Source: Conexibacter sp.
Lineage (GTDB): Bacteria > Actinomycetota > Thermoleophilia > Solirubrobacterales > Solirubrobacteraceae
NCBI GenBank assembly: GCA_025964055.1
Contig: JAOPZP010000328.1
Location: 1 to 21,433, forward strand
Length of the DNA stretch: 21,433 nt
Direction of reading: 5' to 3'
Translations under genes and position numbers: made by a program
Notes under the pieces: generated by a model
What the model saw: the letters and a program-made list of their open reading frames with translations, nothing else
Database searches by the model: none
What the model was told of the DNA's origin: nothing
Shown: one piece after another, positions 14,723 through 21,433 of the stretch
How the letters are laid out: each line of letters opens with the position of its first letter
How positions within the stretch are numbered: position 1 is the stretch's first letter

Positions 14723-14773
14723 CGTCGAGGGACGACTGAACCGCGACCATCGCGGTTGAGTCGTCCCTCGACG
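14723..14773 (+). terminator. Long, near-perfect hairpin after the formaldehyde dehydrogenase
   Basis: The outer arms (14723-14737 and 14759-14773) are a perfect 15-base match; the inner arms AACCGCGA (14739-14746) and TCGCGGTT (14750-14757) add 8 perfect pairs around a CCA loop, with a single G-G mismatch between them. It begins 15 bases after the stop codon. No T-run follows, as usual for high-GC actinobacterial terminators. It is nearly symmetric and so could also stop transcription in the other direction. Confidence 0.8.
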
Positions 14774-14797
14774 GCTGGGTGCCGGTGACGAGGAGGG

Positions 14798-14825
14798 TGG
14801 ACATCCGGATACCGACCGGTATGCT
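14798..14825 (+). promoter_or_regulatory. Sigma70-like promoter of the SDR-P450-tetR operon
   Basis: TGGACA (14798-14803) and TATGCT (14820-14825) are separated by 16 bases, the best -35/-10 pair in the window. Transcription would start near 14832, leaving a leader of about 50 bases before the SDR gene with its AGGAG ribosome site at 14872-14876. Confidence 0.7.
14809..14822. promoter_or_regulatory. TetR-type operator palindrome
   Basis: ATACCGACCGGTAT is a perfect palindrome of 6-base arms (ATACCG/CGGTAT) with a 2-base centre. It lies in the spacer and covers the first three bases of the -10 element, so a bound repressor would block RNA polymerase. ATACCG-N2-CGGTAT is a common look for TetR family operators in actinobacteria. 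A tetR gene is the third gene of the operon. Confidence 0.7.
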
Positions 14826-14884
14826 GACGCCATGTCCGCTTGGTACGCCCGTGTACCAGCCGCCGCCCGACAGGAGCCTGCTGC

Positions 14885-15712
14885 ATGACCACCATCAACG
14901 GCCGCACGGCGGTCATCACCGGCGCCGGGTCGGGCATCGGCCAGGCCGTCGCCCGCCGGCTGGCCGCCCACGGCTGTCCGGTGGCCCTCGCCGACTGGAA
15001 CGAGGAGGGCCTCGAGGAGACCGCGGCCTCGATCGGCGGTCCGGTCCTCACGCGCAAGCTCGACGTCCGCGACCGCCAAGGCCTGATGACCTTCGCGGCC
15101 GAGGTGACCGAGTGGGCGCCCGCGCCGTTGGGGTTGGTGTTCAACAACGCCGGCGTCACGGTCCTCCAGGGCGTCGCCGACGCCGCGCCCGAGGACGACC
15201 AGTGGGTCTTCGACGTCAACTTCGGCGGCGTCACCAACGGCGTCACCGCGTTCCTGCCGATCCTGCTGGAGCAGCGCTCGGGCGTGATCGTCAACACGTC
15301 GAGCGTCTTCGGCCTCGTCGGCTTCCCGCACCAGAGCGCCTACTGCGCGTCGAAGTTCGCGGTCCGCGGCTACACCGAGGCGCTCCGCCAGGAGCTGCGC
15401 GGCACCGGCGTGCGGGCGGCGACCGTCCACCCCGGTGGCGTGAAGACCAACATCGTGGTCAACGCCCGCTTCCGCGCCGACCACCGCGGCGAGCACCAGG
15501 ACGTCCAGTCCGCGGCCACGGCGTTCGCCGACGTCGCGCGCACGACGCCCGAGAAGGCGGCCGAGATCATCCACAAGGGCATCGAGGCCGGCCGGCCGCG
15601 GATCCGCGTCGGCTCCGACGCGGTGCTCTTCGACCTCCTGGCGCGCTTCGCGCCCAACCGCTATTACGACGTCATCGAACGGCTCGAGACGCTGCTGCGT
15701 CGAGGCCGGTAG
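14885..15712 (+). CDS. Short-chain dehydrogenase/reductase (SDR)
   Basis: The 275-residue protein is a classical SDR with a Rossmann fold. It has the cofactor loop TGAGSGIG (12-19), NNAG (87-90), and the catalytic set N112, S140 (NTSSVFG), Y153 and K157 (YCASK). D37 at the end of the second strand (ALADWNEEG) favours NAD over NADP, which is inference. PGGVKTNI follows, usual for the family. Substrate is unknown; by context it would act on an alcohol or ketone made or used by the P450. ATG 14885 has AGGAG 8 bases upstream. It is the first gene of the operon, with the P450 starting 17 bases after its stop. Confidence 0.92.
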   Translation: MTTINGRTAVITGAGSGIGQAVARRLAAHGCPVALADWNEEGLEETAASIGGPVLTRKLDVRDRQGLMTFAAEVTEWAPAPLGLVFNNAGVTVLQGVADAAPEDDQWVFDVNFGGVTNGVTAFLPILLEQRSGVIVNTSSVFGLVGFPHQSAYCASKFAVRGYTEALRQELRGTGVRAATVHPGGVKTNIVVNARFRADHRGEHQDVQSAATAFADVARTTPEKAAEIIHKGIEAGRPRIRVGSDAVLFDLLARFAPNRYYDVIERLETLLRRGR

Positions 15713-15729
15713 GAAGCAAGGACCCGCAC

Positions 15730-17073
15730 ATGAGCACGACGATCATCGACGGGGTGCCGCCCGGCCCGAGCTTGCCCATGGCACTGCAGACGCTGGGCAT
15801 GATGACCCGGCAGCGGCCGTTCCTCGAACGGGCGCGCCGCCGCTACGGGAACATGTTCTCGGTCAACATCCACGGGTTGGGCAAGATGGTGATCCTGGCC
15901 GACCCGGCGCTGATCAAGCACACGTTCACCGCCGACGCCAAGACGCTCCACGCCGGCTCCCAGAGCCCGCTGCGCCGGATCCTCGGCAACCACTCGCTGC
16001 TGGGCATCGACGAGGAGTACCACCTCGAGCAGCGCAAGCTGCTGCTGCCGCCGTTCAAGGGCCAGCGGATGAAGGTGTACGAGTCGATGATCGAGCAGAT
16101 CGCCGTCGACGAGATCGAGCGCTGGCCGATCGGCACGCCGTTCGCGACCACGCAGACCTTCCAGCGCATCACGCTGCGCGCGATCCTGCAGGCGGTCTTC
16201 GGTGCCAGCGGCCGGCACCTGCACGAGCTCGAGGAGCTGCTGCCGCCGTGGACCGACCAGGGCCAGCAGCTGTCGCGCTTCCCGCAGATCCAGAAGGATC
16301 TCGGGCCGTGGAGCCCCTGGGGCCGCTTCCTGCGGCTGCGAGCCAAGGTCGACCGGATCCTCGACGAGCTGATCGAGGACGCCCGGCGCGACCCGGAGCT
16401 GACCGAGCGCTCCGACGTGCTGGCGCTGATGGTCCAGGCGCGTCGCGTCGACGGCAGCCCGATGACCAACGCCGAGATCCGCGACCAGCTCGTGACGATG
16501 CTGGCGGCCGGGCACGAGACGACGGCGCACACGCTCGGCTGGGCGGTCGAGCGGTTGACGCGCAACCCCGACGTGCTGGCGCGGCTGAGCGCCGAGGTCG
16601 ACGAGGGCGGCAAGGCCTACCGCGACGCGACGATCCGTGAGGTCCAGCGGATGCGGCCGGTCGTGTCGTTCGCCGGGCGCCACACGCAGAAGCCGTTCGA
16701 GGTCGGCGGCTACCGCCTGCCCAAGGGCGTGCTGATCGGCCTGAGCGCCGGGTTGACGCACTACGACCCGCAGCTCTTCGAGCAGCCCGACCGGTTCGAT
16801 CCCGGCCGCTTCTACGACAAGCTGCCCGAGACCTACTCGTGGATCCCCTTCGGCGGAGGCATCCGGCGCTGCATCGGGGCGACGTTCGCCCACATGGAGC
16901 TCGACGTGGTGCTGCGCGTGATGCTCGAGCGCGTCGCGCTGGAGCCGACCGACGCGCCCGACGAGTCGTGGAGGTTCAAGGGCGTGGCGTGGAGCCCGGG
17001 CGCGGGCGGGCGCGTGACGGTGCACGCTCGCTCGGCGCGGACGCGCGTGCCGGAGGTGGCGGCGGCCGCGTGA
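15730..17073 (+). CDS. Cytochrome P450
   Basis: The 447-residue soluble P450 has all family marks: the I-helix oxygen-activation motif AAGHETT (259-265), the E304-x-x-R307 pair in REVQRMRP, the PERF-like DRFDPGRF, and the heme loop PFGGGIRRCIG with heme thiolate C381. The N-terminal part (SLLGIDEEYHLEQRKLLLPPFKGQRM) is of the type I know from actinobacterial CYP110/CYP135-138-like enzymes, so it probably oxidises a lipid, terpenoid or sterol-like compound; the substrate itself is not readable. It needs external ferredoxin and reductase, and none is encoded nearby. AAGGA lies 7 bases before ATG 15730. Its stop overlaps the tetR start (GTGA). Confidence 0.93.
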   Translation: MSTTIIDGVPPGPSLPMALQTLGMMTRQRPFLERARRRYGNMFSVNIHGLGKMVILADPALIKHTFTADAKTLHAGSQSPLRRILGNHSLLGIDEEYHLEQRKLLLPPFKGQRMKVYESMIEQIAVDEIERWPIGTPFATTQTFQRITLRAILQAVFGASGRHLHELEELLPPWTDQGQQLSRFPQIQKDLGPWSPWGRFLRLRAKVDRILDELIEDARRDPELTERSDVLALMVQARRVDGSPMTNAEIRDQLVTMLAAGHETTAHTLGWAVERLTRNPDVLARLSAEVDEGGKAYRDATIREVQRMRPVVSFAGRHTQKPFEVGGYRLPKGVLIGLSAGLTHYDPQLFEQPDRFDPGRFYDKLPETYSWIPFGGGIRRCIGATFAHMELDVVLRVMLERVALEPTDAPDESWRFKGVAWSPGAGGRVTVHARSARTRVPEVAAAA

Positions 17074-17699
17074 CCCGCGCCCCGGCACCCGAGCCGGGCC
17101 GTGCCGCCACCGCCGGGCTCCTGCCGACGGGCGGCGGCTTCCGCGACCGGCTGCTGGTCGGCATGGCCGAGGCGATCCGCGACGAGGGCGGCTTCCGGGC
17201 GGTCACCGTCGCGGAGGTCGTGCGCCGCGCGCGCACGTCGCGGCGGACGTTCTACCAGCACTTCGACGACCGCGACGCGTGCTTCCTGGCGCTCTTCGAC
17301 GTCGTCAGCGAGCGGCTGCTGACGACCATCGCCGAGGCGGCGACGGGGGAGGGGCCGTTCGGCGACCGCGTCGACCGGGCGATGGCGGCCTACCTCGGCG
17401 CGCTGGCCGCCGAGCCGGTGCTGGCGCGCAGCTGCATCGAGGAGGTCGGCTCGGTCGGCCCGGACGGCACCGCGCGCGTCCGGGCGATGAACGAGCGCTG
17501 GGCGCACCAGATCATGCGGTTGGTCGAAGAGGCCCGCGAGCACGACCCGCACCTGCGCCCGCTCCCACTCGAGGTCGCGACGATCATCACCGGCGGCTTC
17601 CGCGACCTCGTCATCACGGCACTGGACCAGGGCCGCGACCTCACCGAGCTGCACGACGTGGCCGGCGACGTGTTCCGGCGGATCACGATGGACGGCTAG
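17070..17699 (+). CDS. TetR family transcriptional regulator
   Basis: The 209-residue protein has a TetR DNA-binding domain at about 24-75: LVGMAEAIRDEGGFRAVTVAEVVRRARTSRRTFYQHFDDRDACFLALFD, which contains helix-turn-helix and the usual YxHF phrase. The rest is an all-helical ligand and dimer domain (80-209), hydrophobic but with no recognisable specificity. GTG 17070 overlaps the P450 stop by four bases, so translation is coupled, and the regulator is made in proportion to the enzymes. The palindrome in the operon promoter (14809-14822) is the likely target, which would give negative autoregulation released by a substrate or product. Conventional upstream starts fall inside the P450 gene. 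Confidence 0.9.
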   Translation: MTRAPAPEPGRAATAGLLPTGGGFRDRLLVGMAEAIRDEGGFRAVTVAEVVRRARTSRRTFYQHFDDRDACFLALFDVVSERLLTTIAEAATGEGPFGDRVDRAMAAYLGALAAEPVLARSCIEEVGSVGPDGTARVRAMNERWAHQIMRLVEEAREHDPHLRPLPLEVATIITGGFRDLVITALDQGRDLTELHDVAGDVFRRITMDG

Positions 17700-17805
17700 C
17701 GCCGGAACAGGACCTCGGCCGTCGACCACGGTGATCACGATTCGGTCTCGGCGAACCGCGCGACGGTGTCAGGGCCGTCCCCGTCCACCAATAGGGTCAC
17801 CGGCC
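17700..17805. other. Gap between tetR and the hydrolase gene
   Basis: This stretch of about 106 bases contains a palindromic 8-mer GTGATCAC (17731-17738) and the -10-like element before the hydrolase. No terminator hairpin for the P450 operon is seen here, so some read-through into the hydrolase is possible. Confidence 0.4.
17792..17797 (+). promoter_or_regulatory. Candidate -10 element (TAGGGT) of the hydrolase gene
   Basis: TAGGGT ends 8 bases before ATG 17806. No Shine-Dalgarno sequence is present, so a leaderless transcript is likely; the -35 area is weak. Confidence 0.4.
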
Positions 17806-18576
17806 ATGGCTGCTGCCGATGCCGTCCGCTTCGGGGCCGCGCTGGTGCGTCCGCACCCTGCGCTGCCGCTGCGCGTCGCCCGCGAATGGGCGTCGACGCT
17901 GCGGACGGCCGCGCGTCCGGTGCCGCCCGCGGGCGACGGACGACCGGTGCTGCTGATCCCGGGCTTCCTGGCCGGCGACCCGAGCCTCGCGCGGCTCGGC
18001 GGGTGGCTGCGCAGCGGCGGGTGGCGCACCTATCGCAGCGGGATCGCGACCAACGTCGATTGCACCGAGCGGATCGTCGCGCGCCTGGAGCGCCGGGTGG
18101 AGGACATCGCCGAGCGCGCCGGGCGACCGTTGACGATCGTCGGCCAGAGCCGTGGCGGGACGCTCGGCCGTGCACTGGCGGTGCGACGGCCGGACCTCGT
18201 CGACACCCTCGTGACGCTCGGCTCGCCGGTCCGCGACCAACTTGGTGTCCATCCCCGCACGCGGATCGCGGTGACGGCGGTCGGCCTCCTCGGCACGGTT
18301 GGCGTGCCCGGCCTCTTCAGCCACCGCTGCTCGTCCGGTCCGTGCTGCGCGCAGGTGCGCGCCGACGTGCTCGCCCCGTTCCCCCCGGGCGTGCGCTACG
18401 TCGCCGTGTACTCGCCGCTGGATGAGATCGTCCGCGTGGAGGCCTGCCTCGATCCGGACGCGGAGCAGATCGCGATCCCGACGACGCACGTGGGCATGGG
18501 CGTCGACGCGCGGGTGTGGCGGGCGCTGGGGGAGCGGCTGCTCACGCACCGCGGCACCCCGAACGCCCCGCGCTGA
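17806..18576 (+). CDS. Alpha/beta hydrolase (lipase/esterase-like)
   Basis: The 256-residue protein has the alpha/beta hydrolase order of motifs: oxyanion-type strand and loop RPVLLIPGFLAGDPS (46-60), nucleophile elbow GQSRGG with S115, acid D206 in VYSPLDEIV, and H228 in TTHVGMG. It resembles triacylglycerol lipase/esterase family members of actinobacteria (LipA-like, GFLAGD start), which cleave esters. The segment FSHRCSSGPCCAQV (171-184) is cysteine-rich (C175, C180, C181) and may form a disulphide or lid element. No clear signal peptide: the N-terminus AAADAVRFGAALVRP is only weakly hydrophobic. ATG 17806 is preferred for the TAGGGT element just upstream. It follows tetR on the same strand after 106 bases and could be functionally linked to the P450 operon. 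Confidence 0.82.
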   Translation: MAAADAVRFGAALVRPHPALPLRVAREWASTLRTAARPVPPAGDGRPVLLIPGFLAGDPSLARLGGWLRSGGWRTYRSGIATNVDCTERIVARLERRVEDIAERAGRPLTIVGQSRGGTLGRALAVRRPDLVDTLVTLGSPVRDQLGVHPRTRIAVTAVGLLGTVGVPGLFSHRCSSGPCCAQVRADVLAPFPPGVRYVAVYSPLDEIVRVEACLDPDAEQIAIPTTHVGMGVDARVWRALGERLLTHRGTPNAPR

Positions 18577-18606
18577 GCACCAACCCGCCGCCGCCGACGC
18601 GCCGGT

Positions 18607-19848
18607 TCAGCCCCGCCGCTCCAGCCCGAGCGACGCCGCGAACACGGCCATACCCGCCAGCGACAGGCCGACGCCGACCCACATCGGGGCGGTCAGGCCC
18701 CAGCCCGCGGCGAGGACGAGGCCGCCGAGCCAGGCGCCGAGCGCGTTGGCCAGGTTGAACGCCGAGTGGTTCAGCGCCGCGCCGAGCGTCTGCGCGTCGC
18801 CCGCGACGTCCATCAGCCGCATCTGCAGGCCGGTCGGCAGGATCACGCTCATGCCCAGCAGGAAGATGGTCGGCAGCGCGATGACCGCGTGGGCCGACGT
18901 CACGGCGAACAGCGCGAACATCGCGGCCATCAGCAGGAAGACCCCGAACATGACCGGTACCGGTCGCCAGTCCATGAGCCGCCCGCCGAGCAGGTTGCCG
19001 GCGACCATGCCGAGGCCCCAGATCGCCAGCGCGACCGGCACCGCGCTCAGCGCCAGGCCGCTGCGGTCGGTGAGGATCGGGCTGATGTAGGAGTACACGG
19101 CGAACATGCCGCCGCCGCCGATGGCGCCGGTCGCGACGGCGAGCAGGACCTGCGGGCGGCGCAGCGCGGTCAGCTCCCGGCGCAGCGTGGCGGTGTGGTC
19201 GGCCGGCGCCCACGGCACCAGGCGGCCGACCGAGACCGCGGTCGCGACGGCGAGCGTCGCGGCCCCCGCGAAGGCGACGCGCCAGCCGAAGGTCTGGCCC
19301 ACCCAGGTCGCCACGGGCACGCCCAGCACGTTGGCGATGCTCAGCCCGAGCAGCACGCGCGAGACCGCGCGCGCCTTGCGTTCCGGCCCGGCGAGGTCGG
19401 CGGCGACCAGCGAGGCGACCCCGAAGTACGCGCCGTGCGGGAACCCGGCGAGGAAGCGGGCGCCGACCAGCATCGAGTAGGACGGCGCGAGCGCGCTGAG
19501 CACGTTGCCGGCGGTGAAGGCCACCATCAACGCGATGAGCAGCGTCCGCCGCGGGAACCGCGCGCCGAGGCCGGCGAGCACCGGCGCGCCGACGACCACG
19601 CCCAGGGCGTACGCGCTGACGACGTGCCCCGCGGCAGGGATCGAGATGTTCACGCCGGCGGCGATCTGCGGCAGCAGGCCCATCGCGACGAACTCGCTCG
19701 TGCCGATCGCGAACCCGCCCAGCGCCAGCGCCGCGAGCGCCAGGCCGAGCCGCGGTCCCGGTCGCGGCCCGAGCGGCGCCGGAGCCGCCGGAGCGCGCAT
19801 GTCCACGGCCGGGGCCGCGGCCGGTTCGGTGATGAGCGCGTCGGTCAC
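18607..19848 (-). CDS. MFS transporter, DHA1 family (drug or metabolite exporter)
   Basis: The 413-residue protein has about twelve hydrophobic segments and the marks of the DHA1 family (AraJ/YdhP/Cmx-like): GTSEFVAMGLLPQIA in helix 1, AYALGVVVGAPVLAGLGARFPRR with the loop motif A-like basic pair, and RFLAGFPHGAYFGVASLVAADL in helix 4. Helix 11-12 has SAFNLANALGAWLGG, also characteristic. Members export sugars, chloramphenicol or other drugs by proton exchange; the substrate here is not known. GTG 19848 follows an AAGAG purine run. It is convergent with the hydrolase (30-base gap) and divergent from the helicase gene. Confidence 0.88.
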   Translation of the reverse strand: MTDALITEPAAAPAVDMRAPAAPAPLGPRPGPRLGLALAALALGGFAIGTSEFVAMGLLPQIAAGVNISIPAAGHVVSAYALGVVVGAPVLAGLGARFPRRTLLIALMVAFTAGNVLSALAPSYSMLVGARFLAGFPHGAYFGVASLVAADLAGPERKARAVSRVLLGLSIANVLGVPVATWVGQTFGWRVAFAGAATLAVATAVSVGRLVPWAPADHTATLRRELTALRRPQVLLAVATGAIGGGGMFAVYSYISPILTDRSGLALSAVPVALAIWGLGMVAGNLLGGRLMDWRPVPVMFGVFLLMAAMFALFAVTSAHAVIALPTIFLLGMSVILPTGLQMRLMDVAGDAQTLGAALNHSAFNLANALGAWLGGLVLAAGWGLTAPMWVGVGLSLAGMAVFAASLGLERRG

Positions 19849-19985
19849 CTCTTATTGGATAGCGGGTCGCGGCCGCGGACCCGGGCCGTACGCCGGCCGC
19901 GCGGCGTCGCTACCCTGTTTGTTCGAGTCCGGACGCAGCGGCACTGGGCTGGCGCAGCATCCACCCCAGATCATTGGAGCACCGC
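19849..19985. other. Divergent promoter region between MFS and DEAD-box helicase genes
   Basis: The 137 bases are GC-rich with short inverted repeats. TACCCT at 19911-19916 is a candidate -10 for the helicase, which would give a leader of about 60 bases; GGAG at 19976-19979 is the helicase ribosome site. On the minus strand TATCCA ends 7 bases before the MFS GTG as a possible -10. Both assignments are tentative. Confidence 0.4.
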
Positions 19986-21433
19986 ATGACCCCGGATCCG
20001 TCCGACGACGCGATCACGTTCGCCGACCTGGCGCTCGCCCCCGAGCTGGTCGGTGTCCTCGCGGCCCTCGGCTACGAGGAGCCCACCCCGATCCAGCGCG
20101 AGGCGATCCCGCCGCTGCTGGAAGGCAAGGACCTGCTCGGCCAGGCGGCCACCGGCACCGGCAAGACGGCAGCCTTCGCGCTGCCGCTGCTCGAGCGCCT
20201 GCAGCGCAGCGGCGCGCTCGGCGGCAAGCACCCGACGGCGCTCGTGCTCGTCCCGACGCGCGAGCTCGCGACGCAGGTGTCCGAGGCCATCCACAAGTAC
20301 GGCCGCGACCTCGGCGCCCGCGTGCTGCCGATCTACGGCGGCCAGCCGATCGTCCGCCAGCTCAAGGCGCTGGAGCGTGGGGTGGACGTCGTGGTCGCCA
20401 CGCCCGGCCGGGCGCTGGACCACATCGGCCGCAAGACGCTCAAGACGGAGATGCTCACCACCGTGATCCTCGACGAGGCCGACGAGATGCTCGACATGGG
20501 CTTCGCCGAGGACATCGAGGCGATCCTCTCGGAGACCTCGGCCGAGCGCCAGACGATCCTCTTCTCCGCGACGATGCCGCCGCGCATCAACCGCATGGTC
20601 GACCGCCACCTGCGCGAGCCGATCCGCATCCAGATCGGCAGCGAGCGGCAGGCCGCCGGCGAGCCGCCGCTCGTGCGCCAGAGCGCCTACATCGTCCCGC
20701 GCGCGCACAAGCCCGCCGCGCTGGGCCGCATCCTCGACGTCGAGCAGCCGACGGCCGCGATCGTCTTCTGCCGCACGCGGGCCGAGGTCGACTCCCTCAC
20801 CGAGTCGCTCAACGGCCGCGGCTACCGCTCCGAGGCGCTGCACGGCGGCATGACCCAGGACCAGCGCAGCCGTGTCCTGACCCGGCTGAAGGCCGGCACC
20901 ACCGAGCTGCTGGTCGCCACCGACGTCGCCGCGCGCGGCCTGGACGTCGACTCGCTCACCCACGTCGTCAACTACGACGTGCCGGCCGCGCCCGAGGCGT
21001 ACGTGCACCGCATCGGCCGGGTCGGCCGCGCGGGCCGCGAGGGCGTCGCGATCACCTTCGCCCAGCCGCGCGAGCACCGCATGCTCAAGTCGATCGAGCG
21101 CGTCACGCGCACGAAGATCGCCATCGAGAAGGTGCCGACGGTCGCCGATCTGCGCACCCGCCGGCTGGAGCTCACGCGCGCGGCGCTGCAGGAGAGCCTC
21201 ACCGAGGACGACCTCGAGCCGTTCCGCGTCGTCGTCGACACGCTGAGCGACGAGCACGACATCGTCGAGATCGCGCTGGCCGCGATCAAGCTCGCCCACG
21301 AGGCGACCGGCGGCTCCTCCGACGAGGACGAGATCCCGCAGATCGCTGCGCCGCCGCCGGCGCGCGAGCGGAGCGGCCCCGGTGGGGCAGGGCCCCGCGG
21401 CGGCTCAGGTCCGCGCGGCGGCTCGAGTCCGCG
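19986..21433 (+). CDS. DEAD-box ATP-dependent RNA helicase (partial at window edge)
   Basis: At least 482 residues are in the window, with no stop before the edge, so the C-terminus is missing. All helicase motifs are present: Q motif PTPIQ (33-37), ATGTGKT (55-61), PTREL (90-94), GG (118-119), TPGR (139-142), DEAD (163-166), SAT (194-196), VATDVAARGLD (310-320), and HRIGRVGRAG (341-350). It unwinds RNA using ATP, as in ribosome assembly and cold adaptation (CsdA/DeaD-like). After about residue 440 the protein changes to a disordered glycine-arginine-rich tail with PRGG repeats that should bind RNA. GGAG lies 6 bases before ATG 19986. DeaD-like is the best guess, but DeaD versus RhlE cannot be settled without the C-terminus. 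Confidence 0.93.
   Translation, partial: MTPDPSDDAITFADLALAPELVGVLAALGYEEPTPIQREAIPPLLEGKDLLGQAATGTGKTAAFALPLLERLQRSGALGGKHPTALVLVPTRELATQVSEAIHKYGRDLGARVLPIYGGQPIVRQLKALERGVDVVVATPGRALDHIGRKTLKTEMLTTVILDEADEMLDMGFAEDIEAILSETSAERQTILFSATMPPRINRMVDRHLREPIRIQIGSERQAAGEPPLVRQSAYIVPRAHKPAALGRILDVEQPTAAIVFCRTRAEVDSLTESLNGRGYRSEALHGGMTQDQRSRVLTRLKAGTTELLVATDVAARGLDVDSLTHVVNYDVPAAPEAYVHRIGRVGRAGREGVAITFAQPREHRMLKSIERVTRTKIAIEKVPTVADLRTRRLELTRAALQESLTEDDLEPFRVVVDTLSDEHDIVEIALAAIKLAHEATGGSSDEDEIPQIAAPPPARERSGPGGAGPRGGSGPRGGSSP

Noticed and set aside
11879..15574. A 1231-codon open frame on the minus strand spanning three plus-strand genes and two gaps
   Set aside because: Its length is striking, but the product is low-complexity (arginine, aspartate, histidine, valine and alanine rich), has no domain pattern, and is antisense to three well-supported enzymes. 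GC-rich third positions remove stops from the mirrored frame.
14779..15729. N-terminal extension of the P450 frame back to 14779
   Set aside because: This frame runs out of register through the SDR gene; P450 homology begins after ATG 15730, which has its own ribosome site.
18577..18606. Possible bidirectional terminator between hydrolase and MFS genes
   Set aside because: Only short arms (GCTGA/TCAGC plus AACC/GGTT with a bulge) can pair; too weak to call.

Overview
The window is very GC-rich and tightly packed, with frequent GTG starts, which points to a high-GC actinobacterium. Two things suggest a Thermoleophilia/Solirubrobacterales-like lineage: a secreted RTX-repeat protein with a basic, valine-rich C-terminal beta domain, and a small USP-like protein of a kind I associate with that group. 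This is inference from protein style, since no rRNA or other marker is present. I see no tRNA, rRNA, CRISPR array, insertion sequence or phage gene. No gap without a gene exceeds 300 bases; the longest is about 244 bases (768-1011).

Left part (1-3830): a small unrecognised protein; a winged-helix regulator on the minus strand divergent from an ECF-type sigma factor; a USP-like protein convergent with the sigma gene; then a PaaI-like hotdog thioesterase divergent from an FMN-dependent lactate 2-monooxygenase-like enzyme. Signalling part (3884-8024): an OmpR-type response regulator translationally coupled to a membrane histidine kinase, an antisense-overlapping FMN split-barrel protein, then a receiver-only response regulator followed by a soluble PAS histidine kinase.

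Middle part (8005-14707): a Sec-exported RTX protein and a metallo-beta-lactamase-fold hydrolase on the minus strand, then on the plus strand a SnoaL-like protein, an exported GH3 beta-glucosidase and a glutathione-independent, zinc-dependent formaldehyde dehydrogenase. A long, almost perfect hairpin (14723-14773) ends this unit.

Right part (14798-21433): the best-defined regulated system of the window. A sigma70-like promoter with a TetR-type palindrome inside it precedes a compact SDR - cytochrome P450 - TetR operon. This looks like a self-regulated oxidation module (P450 hydroxylates or demethylates, SDR oxidises or reduces the product, TetR senses a ligand). An alpha/beta hydrolase, a convergent MFS exporter of the DHA1 type, and a DEAD-box RNA helicase cut by the window edge follow.

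Recurring traits: several genes have a TANNNT -10-like hexamer 6-9 bases before the start codon, which fits leaderless transcripts. Three convergent gene pairs overlap or nearly touch tail to tail. I found no clear undescribed defence or mobile system; the main candidates for novelty are the TetR-P450 operon, the competing hairpins before the RTX gene, and the inverted repeats over start regions.
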